A DNA stretch of 37,098 nt from Oscillospiraceae bacterium (GCA_015067435.1 SVMM01000025.1:1-37098), one strand, 5' to 3'; numbered from the stretch's first letter, positions 1-8,717 are shown. A program made the numbers and translations. The notes: generated by a model not told the origin, from the letters alone.

Positions 1-570
1 CGCCGCGATCTCGTCCATCGGCTTGCCCTCGCCGACCAGCGTGATGACCTCGCTCTCGGCAAACACCGTGCACTGCGCCGTGATGGGGATGACGTTCTTC
101 GCCGTGAGGCTCAGCTTCGAGAACTCCGGCAGCGACATCTCGAACGAGCGCGCCATCGCCTCATAGAAGCGCCCCGTGCCCGCCGCGCACTTGTCGTTCA
201 TCGCGAAGTTCTTCACCGTGCCGTCCGTGTCGATGCTGATGCCCTTCACATCCTGTCCGCCGATGTCAATGATCGCCTTTACGTCCGGATTCGTGATGTG
301 CACGCCCATCGCGTGGCACGAGATCTCCGAGATGTTCTCGTCCGCGAACGGCACCTTGTTGCGCCCGTAGCCCGTGCCGATCAGGTATTCCAGCTCCTTC
401 GAGTCCTTGAGGCCCGCCGTCTTGCAGACCTCCTCCATCGCGAGCGTCGCGCTCACCTCAGAGTTGATTTTGCTGCGGATCGTCGTATCCGCGACGATCT
501 TCCCCGTCTCGTCCAAAATGATCGCCTTCGTGTAGGTGGACCCCACGTCGCAGCCGCCATAGTATTTCAT
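1..570 (-). CDS. 2-hydroxyacyl-CoA dehydratase activase (partial, runs off left edge)
   Basis: The start codon is at 570 behind a GGGGG ribosome binding site, and the 3' end lies outside the window, so only the first 190 residues are visible. They show an ASKHA-type ATPase fold of the BadF/BadG/BcrA/HgdC family: phosphate loop 'CDVGSTYTKAIIL', 'GTGYGRNKV', 'DIGGQDVKGI' and 'KCAAGTGRF'. The two cysteines that hold the bridging 4Fe-4S cluster of the activase homodimer are both present, in 'KCAAGTGRF' and 'AQCTVFAESE'. Known family role: ATP-driven injection of one low-potential electron into the dehydratase (HgdC, FldI). It is the last visible gene of the minus-strand operon, 75 bases after the dehydratase subunit, which is presumably its partner. 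The substrate cannot be told from the sequence. Confidence 0.9.
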   Translation of the reverse strand, partial: MKYYGGCDVGSTYTKAIILDETGKIVADTTIRSKINSEVSATLAMEEVCKTAGLKDSKELEYLIGTGYGRNKVPFADENISEISCHAMGVHITNPDVKAIIDIGGQDVKGISIDTDGTVKNFAMNDKCAAGTGRFYEAMARSFEMSLPEFSKLSLTAKNVIPITAQCTVFAESEVITLVGEGKPMDEIAA

Positions 571-620
571 AGTATGTTTCCCCCAATTATGATTAAAAAT
601 AGTATTTTTTGATTGGTTTG

Positions 621-653
621 CGTGGTAAAACAGCCTCCGGCTGTTTTACCACG
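621..653 (-). terminator. 15-bp perfect hairpin at the dehydratase/activase junction
   Basis: Arms 621-635 and 639-653 pair perfectly around a 3-base loop and include the TAA stop of the upstream dehydratase gene (646-648). No U-run follows directly on the minus strand, so this may be an RNA-stability or partial-termination element that sets the subunit to activase ratio rather than a full terminator. Confidence 0.5.
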
Positions 654-2430
654 TTGCGTCGTCCTCAAAATCGACGAGCGACGGGTCGACGGGCGTCGCG
701 CCCATAACGGTGAACATGAACTCGTTGATCTTGTCGCGCATGGCGCGGCGGGACACGGTGCGCGGGTCCATCAGATCGTGCTCGATCCAGATCATCTTGT
801 AGTTCTTCTGACGCGCCTGCTCGTCCAGAATGCCCTGCAGCGTCGCCATGTTCTTGCACGCGACGTTCTGGTACATGAGGATGAGGTCGATCTTCCAGAT
901 CTCGCACTGGCGCCACAGCTCGTTGACGACGTTGTGGTAGCCGCCGTTGGTGTGGCGGCGCATGACCATGCGCTCGTAGAGGCGGGCGAGGTCCTGCAGC
1001 GCAAGCTCCTTATCCTCGGTCTCCAGCGGGCGGGTAAAGTTGAGACTCTCCATCTCCACCAGCACATCCACGCCCCAGCAGTTCGCGATCCAGTTGGAGA
1101 GGTTGGCGTAGTAATGCGCGGGGCACGACCACACGATCGCGCGGTACTTCATCTTGCCGCGCCAAGCCTCTTCGCGCTTCTCGTACGCGCGGAGCATGAT
1201 CTTGTTGACCTTCTCGAAGGTCTTCATCACGCGCGTGTCGGCGCCGCCGTCCATCTCATAGTTCCACTTGCGGAACAGCTCGTAGCACGGGCCGATGATC
1301 TGCGGGTACGGGGTCTGGTTGACCTCCCACTTTTGCAGCTCGAAGCTGGTCTCGCGGTTGAAGCGCTTCATCTGCGTGAAGTAGGCGTCCCAGTTCCAGC
1401 GCGCGCCGGTGGTCTCCTCGATGAACTTGATGCAGTGCTTGATGTCCTCCGCCGCGTCCTCGACGGTCTCCTCATACTCGTAGCGCACGGGGAAGGTCAG
1501 GTGGAACACCGGAAGATCCGGGAAGCGCCGCGACATATACTCCGACGCCATGGTCGAGCCGTCGCAGGGCATGGAACTCGAAATAAAGCACGCGCCCATG
1601 TGCGGCAGCGCGTCGGTGACGATGGCGCCGCACTCGCTCGACGGCACTGGGCAGGTGTCCGCCGGCAGGCCGAAGCTCTCGATCGCGTCGATGTACGGAA
1701 CACACGTAAGCTGGTCGACCTCGGAGACGAGGAACACGGGCAGCAGCTGGTACGGGATGCCGAGAAGATCCGGGAAGCCCGCCATGATCTGGCCCATGGT
1801 CATCTCGTCGAAGAGCACGACCTTCTTGTTCAGCTCCGTGGCGTTGCCGTTCTTCGCGTCGCACTTGGCGAGGAAGACCAGATTTTCCGCCACATAGCGG
1901 AAGATGTCATAGATCATCAGGTGGCTCATGCGCAGCGCGCTGCCGCGCTGGCCGAGGGTGTTCTTGTCCATGAACGAGTGCGCGCAGAAGTACGAGATCA
2001 TCCAGCGGTAGTAGAGCGTCGCGTTCAGCGCGGGCACCAGATCCCTGCCGAACGTCGTGAGGAACATGCCCCACATCTTCACCCACTCATAGAAATCGTA
2101 CGCCGTGTCGTTCACGCCACGCCACTCGCGGCGCACCGTCGCCATACAGCCGGAGCGGTAGAGCTTGCCGAGCTGCTTTTCACCGTTTTTGATGAGGTCG
2201 ATGCGCTCGGCGTTCGTCATCTGCGCAAACGCCTTCGCCTCGTCCACGATGCGGTCCTTCGTCAGAGAGAGATTTTTCTTCTGACGCGCGGCAAAAGCGG
2301 CCCAGTCGGTTTCCTTAATCATTTCGCCGACGATGCCGGCGACCTCCTTGAGGTTCTGACCCTGCGCCTTCCAGTCAATGTGGTCCTTGTAGCGCCAGAA
2401 CGCGGGGTTGGGGAATTTCGCCTTAGCCAT
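646..2430 (-). CDS. 2-hydroxyacyl-CoA dehydratase / benzoyl-CoA reductase family subunit, large (594 aa)
   Basis: HgdB/BcrB/FldB-type fold with many cysteines available as 4Fe-4S ligands, for example 'DTCPVPSSECGA', 'MGACFISSSMPCDGST', 'WSCPAHYY' and 'NCWGVDV'. At 594 residues it is clearly longer than the usual ~380-440-residue subunits because of an N-terminal extension of about 150-200 residues. Start ATG 2430 has an AAAGGAGG site inside the preceding gene and overlaps its stop by 8 bases, so the two subunits are probably translationally coupled. The downstream activase supports an ATP-dependent, radical-type dehydratase or reductase. Alternatives inside the family are a benzoyl-CoA reductase-like enzyme or a double-cubane-cluster reductase. 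Family confidence is high, substrate unknown. Confidence 0.85.
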   Translation of the reverse strand: MAKAKFPNPAFWRYKDHIDWKAQGQNLKEVAGIVGEMIKETDWAAFAARQKKNLSLTKDRIVDEAKAFAQMTNAERIDLIKNGEKQLGKLYRSGCMATVRREWRGVNDTAYDFYEWVKMWGMFLTTFGRDLVPALNATLYYRWMISYFCAHSFMDKNTLGQRGSALRMSHLMIYDIFRYVAENLVFLAKCDAKNGNATELNKKVVLFDEMTMGQIMAGFPDLLGIPYQLLPVFLVSEVDQLTCVPYIDAIESFGLPADTCPVPSSECGAIVTDALPHMGACFISSSMPCDGSTMASEYMSRRFPDLPVFHLTFPVRYEYEETVEDAAEDIKHCIKFIEETTGARWNWDAYFTQMKRFNRETSFELQKWEVNQTPYPQIIGPCYELFRKWNYEMDGGADTRVMKTFEKVNKIMLRAYEKREEAWRGKMKYRAIVWSCPAHYYANLSNWIANCWGVDVLVEMESLNFTRPLETEDKELALQDLARLYERMVMRRHTNGGYHNVVNELWRQCEIWKIDLILMYQNVACKNMATLQGILDEQARQKNYKMIWIEHDLMDPRTVSRRAMRDKINEFMFTVMGATPVDPSLVDFEDDATW

Positions 2431-3637
2431 TGCTCACCGCCTCCTTTCCCTGATGGATGCGCTTGATCTCCAGCGACTCGACAAACGCCTGGAAGCGCGT
2501 GCGGAGCTGTCCGGAGGTACGGGCGTTGTATGGGCGGTCGATGGAGAGCACCGGCCAGCCGTACTCCTCGTTCATGATATGGCTGACGAGCGCGCGCTCG
2601 AAACCCCAGTAGTCGCAGAACTTCATCTGCTCGTAGATGATGCCGTCTGCCTTAAACTTCTTCGCGAGCCTGTCCGACGTCTCGCGGCGCTGGAGCACCT
2701 TGTCGTCGGCAATGTAGCGCGCGCACTCGGCGGTCTTCATGTAATGCGTGCAGATCTGCGTCAGCACGTCGTCGGTATCGTTGAGGACGATCTCCTCGCG
2801 TCCCGGCGTCGAGCCGTAGCAGAAGCGGTCGGACACAACGAACGCGCCCGCGTCCTCGATCATCCTGGTGAGCGACGGGTCGTCGATCTCGCTGCCGACG
2901 ATGGCAACGCGCGCGCGGTACCAAGGCTTGGGGTCCAGCTCGCGTTTTTTGATCTCCTCCAGCGTCTCGCGCAGCTTCGGCAGGATCAGGTACTTCGGGC
3001 AGCAGTAGGTCACGAGATTGAGAATGTGGAACTCGTAGCCCGTGATGGGGGCGTTCTCCTGCGCGCGCAGCTCGCCGATCTCGCTGATGATGCGGCAGAC
3101 CTCGTTGTGCTCCTCCACCGCCTTGCGCATCGCCGCGTCCGAGGTGTCGACGCCGTAGTTGTCCTCCATGTAATTGAGCAGGCGGTGCTTCATCTGCTTG
3201 ACGTACTGGCGGATGGTGTAGTCCTCCACCTTGAACGGGATGTCGACGTGCGTGACGAACATCTTCGGCTTTTCGTTGAGCTTCAAAAGCTCGAAATGCT
3301 CATAGAAGCGGTTCATCATCGAACATGCGTCCACGCCGGCGAGCCCGTCGAGGAAGTTGTAACCGCCCTCGATGCCGCGCTCCAGCAGGGCGCGCGCAAA
3401 CTCGCAGGTGTAGTTCGACATGTAGTACGTCGCCATGTCGATCGACCCCGTGCGCGGCGCGCGCAGCCTGACGGAGAAGCAGTTGTCCAGATTGAGCAGA
3501 ACCTCCGGGATGTGGTAGCAGGTGTAGCCGATGGCGAGCTTGCCCTCCGCCTGCGCCTGCTGTACCAGCTCATTGTTTGCCTCTTCGAGCAGGTTTTCAA
3601 AGTAGATCAGATGCTTGAGATCCTTCAAATGGTACAC
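2423..3637 (-). CDS. 2-hydroxyacyl-CoA dehydratase family subunit, small (404 aa)
   Basis: Typical-length HgdB/FldC/BcrC-like protein. Visible signatures are the N-terminal 'GYTCYHIPEVLLN', a middle 'VTYCCPKYLILPK', 'VVSDRFCYGSTPGR' and the C-terminal 'EQMKFCDYWGFE', whose cysteine corresponds to the conserved cluster ligand near the family's C-terminus. The best start is GTG 3637, seven bases after GGAAG; no in-frame ATG lies nearby. It sits 12 bases after the CooC-like ATPase and overlaps the large subunit, so the two proteins likely form a heterodimer, each carrying one 4Fe-4S cluster as in HgdAB/FldBC. Reaction inferred from the family: reversible, irregular syn/anti elimination of water from a 2-hydroxyacyl-CoA, or a related low-potential reduction. 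Confidence 0.85.
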   Translation of the reverse strand: MYHLKDLKHLIYFENLLEEANNELVQQAQAEGKLAIGYTCYHIPEVLLNLDNCFSVRLRAPRTGSIDMATYYMSNYTCEFARALLERGIEGGYNFLDGLAGVDACSMMNRFYEHFELLKLNEKPKMFVTHVDIPFKVEDYTIRQYVKQMKHRLLNYMEDNYGVDTSDAAMRKAVEEHNEVCRIISEIGELRAQENAPITGYEFHILNLVTYCCPKYLILPKLRETLEEIKKRELDPKPWYRARVAIVGSEIDDPSLTRMIEDAGAFVVSDRFCYGSTPGREEIVLNDTDDVLTQICTHYMKTAECARYIADDKVLQRRETSDRLAKKFKADGIIYEQMKFCDYWGFERALVSHIMNEEYGWPVLSIDRPYNARTSGQLRTRFQAFVESLEIKRIHQGKEAVSNG

Positions 3638-3649
3638 CTCATTTCTTCC

Positions 3650-4396
3650 TTAAAGATCGATTAACGAGACCGCTTTCCGCGTCCCCTGGATCACATTGGA
3701 ATCGTCGGGCAGATCGAACACGCTCCCGCCCCGCACGTCGTTTTTCGCCTGCATCGGGTCCGGTCCGATTACCGCCAGCACCGGCGCGCCCGCGATCTCC
3801 GGGTCCGTGACCAGTTCCGGCCGCGTCGCGCGGTTGATGATGACGCCGCAGCTCTCGTACATCACCAGCTCGTCCGCCACGCGCTTGACCGTCTCGATGA
3901 CCTGATAGCCCTTGCGGCTCTGGTCGGTGATGAGCAGCAGGTGCGTCACCTTCTCCATCACGCGGCGGTTGATCTGCTCGATGCCCGCCTCGCCGTCGAT
4001 GACGACGTAGTCGAAGTCGCCCGCCAGCAGGCTGATGACCTCCTTGAGGTAGCCGTTCACCGTGCAGTAGCAGCCCGCGGTCTCCGGCCGCCCGATGGCG
4101 AGGAACGCGAAGCCGCGCGTCTCGACCATGGCGTCGAACAGGCGGAAGCGCGCCTCGGCGGTCAGCTCGTCAGGGCTTGTCTTCACGGCGTCGCCCGCGA
4201 GCGACTTGCGGATGTCGTCGAGCGTCTGCGGCGGCTCGACCCCCAGCGCCGTGGCGAGCCCCACCGCGGGGTCCGCGTCGATGGCGAGTATTTTGGCGTC
4301 CGGATGCCGCGCGACCAGCTCCCGCAGCACCGCCGCGGAGATCGACGTCTTGCCGACGCCGCCCTTGCCCGCGACCGCGACGATCTTCGCGCGCAT
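3650..4396 (-). CDS. CooC/MinD-family P-loop ATPase (248 aa)
   Basis: Deviant Walker A motif 'VAGKGGVGKTSISAAVL' at the N-terminus, 'ILAIDADPAVGLATALGV' (switch I/A' region), 'DYVVIDGEAGIEQINRR' (Walker B) and 'VIINRATRP'. This is the SIMIBI class that includes CooC, AcsF, NifH and MinD. CooC-type members load metal into Ni/Fe enzymes. ATG 4396 is preferred because GGAGGGGGG lies six bases upstream; a TTG 36 bases further up and ATG 4402, which abuts the site, are poorer. It is the first gene of the dehydratase operon, so it may mature a metal cluster or act as a second electron or energy donor. That role is inferred from position only. 'GCYCTVNGYL' gives a Cys-x-Cys that could bind metal. 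Confidence 0.8.
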   Translation of the reverse strand: MRAKIVAVAGKGGVGKTSISAAVLRELVARHPDAKILAIDADPAVGLATALGVEPPQTLDDIRKSLAGDAVKTSPDELTAEARFRLFDAMVETRGFAFLAIGRPETAGCYCTVNGYLKEVISLLAGDFDYVVIDGEAGIEQINRRVMEKVTHLLLITDQSRKGYQVIETVKRVADELVMYESCGVIINRATRPELVTDPEIAGAPVLAVIGPDPMQAKNDVRGGSVFDLPDDSNVIQGTRKAVSLIDL

Positions 4397-4452
4397 ACGC
4401 ATCCCCCCTCCGGGACGCACCGCGCCCCACAATACACCGATTATACATGGTC

Positions 4453-4481
4453 ATTCTACCATGGAACCGGTGGTTTTACAA
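4453..4481 (-). promoter_or_regulatory. Sigma-A promoter of the dehydratase operon
   Basis: On the minus strand the -35 TTGTAA (4476-4481) and -10 TAGAAT (4453-4458) are separated by 17 bases, with TGG directly before the -10 (extended -10). It lies 57 bases upstream of the CooC-like start. Confidence 0.65.
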
Positions 4482-4513
4482 CATCATTTTAGGGACATCC
4501 CACAATTTTTTTG

Positions 4514-4542
4514 TTGATTCCTGCCTTCCGGTATGGTAAACT
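4514..4542 (+). promoter_or_regulatory. Sigma-A promoter of the flavoenzyme gene
   Basis: -35 TTGATT (4514-4519), 17-base spacer, -10 TAAACT (4537-4542) with an extended TGG. It is back-to-back with the operon promoter, the two -35 boxes being only 32 bases apart, so one regulator bound between them could control both units. Confidence 0.65.
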
Positions 4543-4615
4543 AAACTGAAGAGAGTATGCGCGAAAAAGTGCGCTCCGAGTGACGAAACAATCAGAATGA
4601 AAGCGAGGACAGACC

Positions 4616-6889
4616 ATGAAAACAGACGCATTGGTGCAGCAGCTGATCGACAGCTACGGCAACTGGTTTGAGACGAACGCCGAGAACCGTGCCGGCGGCG
4701 CCGCCCGCATGACGCAGGAGCTCTACCCCTACGACCACATCTTCTCCCCCATCCAGATCAACAAACTCAAGGTGAAGAACCGTCTGGTGATGGCGCCGAT
4801 GGGCAACTGCCAGATGGCCGAGGAGACGGGCCGCCCCAACCAGAAGATGCTGTCGTACTTCTTCGCCCGCGCTGAGGGCGGCATCGGCCTGCTGACCACC
4901 GGTCTGATCCCCGTCAGCCACCACATTGACGCCTCCGTCACCGAGAAGGGCAACTTCTCCTACTTCCCGCGCATCGACGGCACGCGCACCAACTTCATGG
5001 GCTGGCGCGATCTGGCGCAGGGCGTGCACGCCCGCGGCAGCCGCATCTTCATCCAGCTCACGCCCGGCCTCGGCCGCGTCGGCAACCCCCAGTGCCTGCT
5101 GACCAAGTACCAGCTGCCGGTCTCCGCGTCGTGGAACCCCAACTTCTATCTGCCTGACGTTCCCTGCCGCCCGCTGCTGGACGTTGAGTGCGACAGGATC
5201 ATCAGGAACGCCGGCCAGGCGGCGATGGACGCCAAGGTCATGGGCATGGACGGCGTGTATCTGCACGGTCACGAGGGGTATCTTCTCGACCAGCTGACCT
5301 CGCCCGCGTTCAACCGCCGCAAGGCGGGCAAGTACGCCGACTGGCAGCGCTTCGGCATCGACCTCATCAAGCAGATCCGCAAAAAGGTCGGCCCCTACTT
5401 CCCCATTATGTACCGCATCGACCTGTCCCTCGCCCTCAACGAAACCTACGGCAAGCGCATGGAGACGGTCAAGAGCCTCAAGGGCTTCCAGAACGGCCGC
5501 ACCGTCGCCGACACGCTCAACTACATGGAAAACCTCGTCCGGGCTGGCGTCGATATGTTCGACGTCGACCTCGGCTGCTATGACAACTGGTGGCTGCCGC
5601 ATCCGCCCGCGGGTATGCCCGCCGGCTGCTTCCTCGACGTCTCGAAGGTCGCCAAGGAGTACTTCTCGGCGCGCGGCGTCAAGTCCAACGTCGGCGTGGA
5701 CGTCCCCATCGTCGCGGTGGGCAAGCTCGGCTATCCCGACCTCGCGGAGCAGGCGCTGCGCGACGGCAAGTGCGACATGGTCATGCTCGGCCGTCCGATC
5801 CTCGCCGACCCGGAGTGGGCGAACAAGGCGTACGCCGGCAAGGTCAGCGATATCCGCCCCTGCATCGGCTGCCAGGAGGGCTGCGTCAACGAATTTGTTG
5901 AGGGCGGCCATCCCCAGTGCGCCGTCAACCCGCGCACCGGCTTTGAGGAGATCGTTCCCAGAAGCTTCCCGAAGGCGGAGGTGTCCAAGCGCATCGCCGT
6001 CGTCGGCGGCGGATGCAGCGGCATGAACTTTGCCCTCGTAGCCGCCTCGCGCGGCCACAAGGTCGAGATCTTTGAGAAGGACGACAAGCTGGGCGGCAAG
6101 CTCTGGCCCGCGTCCACGCCGATGGTCAAGTACGACATGATGAACTACACCAAGTGGCTCATCGCGCAGGTCGAAAAGGCGGAGGGCGTGACCGTCCACC
6201 TCAAGAAAACCGTAGACAACAAGTTCCTCAAGAAGGAGAAGTTCGACGTCGTGGTCTACGCCGGCGGCGCGCAGGGCGGCGACAAGCTCCCGCCGATCCC
6301 CGGCATCGCGGACGTCAAGACCGTCGAGGGCACCGACCTTCTCGTCAAGCCCGAGCTTCTGAACGGCGCGAAGAAGATCGTCGTCATCGGCGGCGGCGCC
6401 GTGGGCATCGAGACCGCCTACTGGCTGCAGTACGAGCAGAAGTGCGACGTCACCGTCGTCGAAATGCTCCAGTACATGATCGACGGCGCGTGCACCGCCA
6501 ACCGCGGCCACCTGATCCACTACTTCGAGGAGGCGGGCGGCAAGCTCATCAACTGCGCCAAGGTCGTCGGCTTCGGCTCCGGCAACTCGGTCAAGATCGA
6601 GCGCAACATCTCCAAGGGCGTGCCCGATCCGTACTGCACGTGGACGCCGATCATCCCCAAGAACGTCGAGAACCCGCTCGCGCCCAAGATGGGCCCCGAG
6701 AGCCTGATCGAGACCATCCCCAGCGACCTGATTGTGCTGTGCATGGGCCGCGCCGCCAACGACGCGCCGTACTACGACGCCGTGGCGCAGCACGTCGCGC
6801 CCGAGATCTACAACATCGGCGACTCGCTGCAGGCGGGCAACCTGCTCACCGGCAACCGCGCCGCGTGGCACATCGCCGCGAAGGTATAA
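4616..6889 (+). CDS. FMN/FAD/4Fe-4S old-yellow-enzyme-type enoate reductase (757 aa)
   Basis: Domain order: an OYE-like TIM barrel (about residues 38-420; 'NRLVMAPMGNCQ', 'HGHEGYLLDQLTSPAFNRR' with the histidine pair expected near FMN, 'MVMLGRPILADPEW'), a 4Fe-4S motif C-x2-C-x3-C-x11-C ('CIGCQEGC' then 'PQCAVNP'), a first dinucleotide fold 'AVVGGGCSGMNFALVAASRGH', and a second 'VVIGGGAVGIETAYWLQ'. This is the architecture of 2,4-dienoyl-CoA reductase, clostridial enoate/cinnamate reductases and bile-acid BaiCD/BaiH. At 757 residues it exceeds the usual ~640-680, from a ~38-residue N-terminal extension and longer loops in the barrel. Divergent position next to a dehydratase system suggests it reduces the double bond that the dehydratase creates; that is inference. 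Start ATG follows GCGAGGA. Confidence 0.85.
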   Translation: MKTDALVQQLIDSYGNWFETNAENRAGGAARMTQELYPYDHIFSPIQINKLKVKNRLVMAPMGNCQMAEETGRPNQKMLSYFFARAEGGIGLLTTGLIPVSHHIDASVTEKGNFSYFPRIDGTRTNFMGWRDLAQGVHARGSRIFIQLTPGLGRVGNPQCLLTKYQLPVSASWNPNFYLPDVPCRPLLDVECDRIIRNAGQAAMDAKVMGMDGVYLHGHEGYLLDQLTSPAFNRRKAGKYADWQRFGIDLIKQIRKKVGPYFPIMYRIDLSLALNETYGKRMETVKSLKGFQNGRTVADTLNYMENLVRAGVDMFDVDLGCYDNWWLPHPPAGMPAGCFLDVSKVAKEYFSARGVKSNVGVDVPIVAVGKLGYPDLAEQALRDGKCDMVMLGRPILADPEWANKAYAGKVSDIRPCIGCQEGCVNEFVEGGHPQCAVNPRTGFEEIVPRSFPKAEVSKRIAVVGGGCSGMNFALVAASRGHKVEIFEKDDKLGGKLWPASTPMVKYDMMNYTKWLIAQVEKAEGVTVHLKKTVDNKFLKKEKFDVVVYAGGAQGGDKLPPIPGIADVKTVEGTDLLVKPELLNGAKKIVVIGGGAVGIETAYWLQYEQKCDVTVVEMLQYMIDGACTANRGHLIHYFEEAGGKLINCAKVVGFGSGNSVKIERNISKGVPDPYCTWTPIIPKNVENPLAPKMGPESLIETIPSDLIVLCMGRAANDAPYYDAVAQHVAPEIYNIGDSLQAGNLLTGNRAAWHIAAKV

Positions 6890-6917
6890 GCGCCATACGC
6901 ACCATATCGCAACAAAG

Positions 6918-6945
6918 CGGAGCCTTGCCGAAAGGCAGGGCTCCG
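6918..6945 (+). terminator. Hairpin after the flavoenzyme gene
   Basis: 12-bp stem (6918-6929 / 6934-6945, one G-U pair) with a GAAA tetraloop, followed by only a short T-poor tail. It lies between the flavoenzyme stop and the peptidase ribosome binding site, so it may be a weak terminator. Confidence 0.5.
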
Positions 6946-6962
6946 TTCCGTCGGAGGTATCT

Positions 6963-8717
6963 ATGAAGCATTTCACCCGCTCCGCCGCGCTCGCGGCGGT
7001 ATGCGCCCTTGTGCTTGCCGTGCTTGCGCCCTGCGCCGCGGCGTCGCATTACGAGGCGTTCGACCACCCGGATGTCGCCTACGCCGACATGGCGTACACC
7101 GGCATCGACCTCTCAGCCGTCGATGCGTTTCTGGAGCAGTTCGCGCGCGACCCCCTTGGGAAGTACGACGAGCTCATCGCGCTGTACGACAAGCTGAGCA
7201 CGCAGTCGACGCTCGCCGAGATCGAAAGCTGCCTCCACGCCGGCGACGAGGCCGCCAGCGCCGCTTATGAGCAGGCAACGAACGATTTTACCGAGGCGTC
7301 CGACCGGATCTTTCAGGCAATCAGCGACGCGCTTGACTCCCCGCAGGGCGGCGCGCTGCGCGCGCTGATACCGGAGGACGAGGAGGACAGCTTCGTCGAT
7401 TACGAGGCGGCGAGCGAGGAGGATTTCGCCGCCGTCGCGCAGGAGGCATCTCTGGTGCAGCAATACTACCTGCTGCCCGACGACGACAATTTTGCGGACG
7501 CCGCCGCCGGGATCTATCTCAAGCTCGCCGCGCTCCGCCGCGCGGAGGCGCAGGAGGCGGGCTACGACAGCTTCGCGGAATACGCCTACGAAACGACCTA
7601 TGCGCGCGAGTATGTTCCGGAGGACGCGCAACAGCTGGAAAGCGTGGTCAAGTCCCGCATCGCTCCGCTCTACGTGAAATGCATGATCGCCCTCTCGGGC
7701 TGTGACCTTCCATGGAACGACGAAGCCGTGCCGGACGAGGCGACGATCATCGACACGATCGCAGCGCACATCGGCGACGTTTCGCCGGAGCTGAACGAGG
7801 CGATGGACTTCCTGCTGCGCAACCGCCTGTACCGCATCGGCAGCGGCGATGACCTGCAGGACATGGGCTTCACCGTTTCGCTGCCCTCCTACCGCTCCGC
7901 CTATCTGTTCAACAAGGTCGTCACGCGCTATGACGCGTTCGAGTCCACCGTGCACGAGTTCGGCCACTTCAACGCCGCCTACCACGACCCCACGCCCATG
8001 CTGTTCCAATACTCCAACATCGACGTCAGCGAGATCCAGTCGCAGGGGCTTGAGCTGCTGTTCATTCCAAGCTTGCAGGGCATCCTCGCGGACGAGACGG
8101 ACGAGGCGCAGCGCAACGCGGTCACGCTCTACGTCGTCACGAATATCCTCTCCAGCGTCGTGGATGGCTGCATGTACGACGAGTTCGAGCAGGCGGTCTA
8201 CGCCGACCCGGACATGACCGTGGAGCGTCTGCATCAGCTGGAAGCAGACCTCACCGCGGAATACGGGCTCGACGAGATCTACGAAGCCGGCGTCTACTGG
8301 CCCTACATCACGCATCTGTTCGAGCAGCCCTTCTACTACATCTCCTACGCCGCCTCCGCCCTGCCGTCGCTGGACATCTGGCTTCAGTCGCTGGACGACC
8401 GCGCCGCGGCGGTCGACACCTACCTGAACGTCTCCGCCGTGCGCACGGGCGAGTGGTTCCTCGACGTGCTGGAGGACAACGGCCTGTGCGACGTCACCGT
8501 GGAGGGCGACGTTCGCCGCGTCGCCGACGCGCTGGAGGCAAGGCTCGACCCACTGATGGAAAACCTGCCCGCCTCGACGCTGGGCATCGTTCTGTTTCTT
8601 CTTGTCTGTCTCGCGGTCGTCGCGCTGATCGTCGTCGTCATCGTGATCCTCGTGCGCCGCGGGAAGAAAAAGCGCCGCGAGCGCGCGGCGCGGCAGGAGC
8701 CCCCCACGCTTGGCTGA
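6963..8717 (+). CDS. Secreted, membrane-anchored M3-like zinc oligopeptidase (584 aa)
   Basis: An N-terminal signal peptide (basic 'MKHFTR', hydrophobic 'AALAAVCALVLAVLA', possible AxA cleavage near residue 27) is followed by a long helical acidic domain. The gluzincin motif 'VHEFGHFNAAYHDP' (about residue 325) carries the HExxH zinc ligands and catalytic Glu, and 'EIQSQGLELLF' some 25 residues later provides the third ligand. A C-terminal hydrophobic segment 'IVLFLLVCLAVVALIVVV' ends in a Lys/Arg-rich tail, so the catalytic domain would face outward. The fold resembles M3 oligoendopeptidase F, which is normally cytosolic, so the secreted, tethered form is notable. ATG 6963 is chosen for GGAGGT four bases upstream. 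It is followed by the L,D-transpeptidase gene, likely in one transcript. Confidence 0.75.
   Translation: MKHFTRSAALAAVCALVLAVLAPCAAASHYEAFDHPDVAYADMAYTGIDLSAVDAFLEQFARDPLGKYDELIALYDKLSTQSTLAEIESCLHAGDEAASAAYEQATNDFTEASDRIFQAISDALDSPQGGALRALIPEDEEDSFVDYEAASEEDFAAVAQEASLVQQYYLLPDDDNFADAAAGIYLKLAALRRAEAQEAGYDSFAEYAYETTYAREYVPEDAQQLESVVKSRIAPLYVKCMIALSGCDLPWNDEAVPDEATIIDTIAAHIGDVSPELNEAMDFLLRNRLYRIGSGDDLQDMGFTVSLPSYRSAYLFNKVVTRYDAFESTVHEFGHFNAAYHDPTPMLFQYSNIDVSEIQSQGLELLFIPSLQGILADETDEAQRNAVTLYVVTNILSSVVDGCMYDEFEQAVYADPDMTVERLHQLEADLTAEYGLDEIYEAGVYWPYITHLFEQPFYYISYAASALPSLDIWLQSLDDRAAAVDTYLNVSAVRTGEWFLDVLEDNGLCDVTVEGDVRRVADALEARLDPLMENLPASTLGIVLFLLVCLAVVALIVVVIVILVRRGKKKRRERAARQEPPTLG

Noticed and set aside
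613-2466. 617-aa plus-strand reading frame over the dehydratase gene
   Set aside because: Arg/Val/His-rich mirror of a well-supported gene, with no recognisable motif; it arises from GC-rich codon bias.
4397-4432. Longer start for the CooC-like ATPase (TTG at 4432)
   Set aside because: The ribosome binding site lies downstream of it, and the extra residues are not family-like.
4592-6976. 794-aa minus-strand reading frame opposite the flavoenzyme
   Set aside because: Antisense shadow; the plus-strand protein has complete OYE, 4Fe-4S and FAD motifs.
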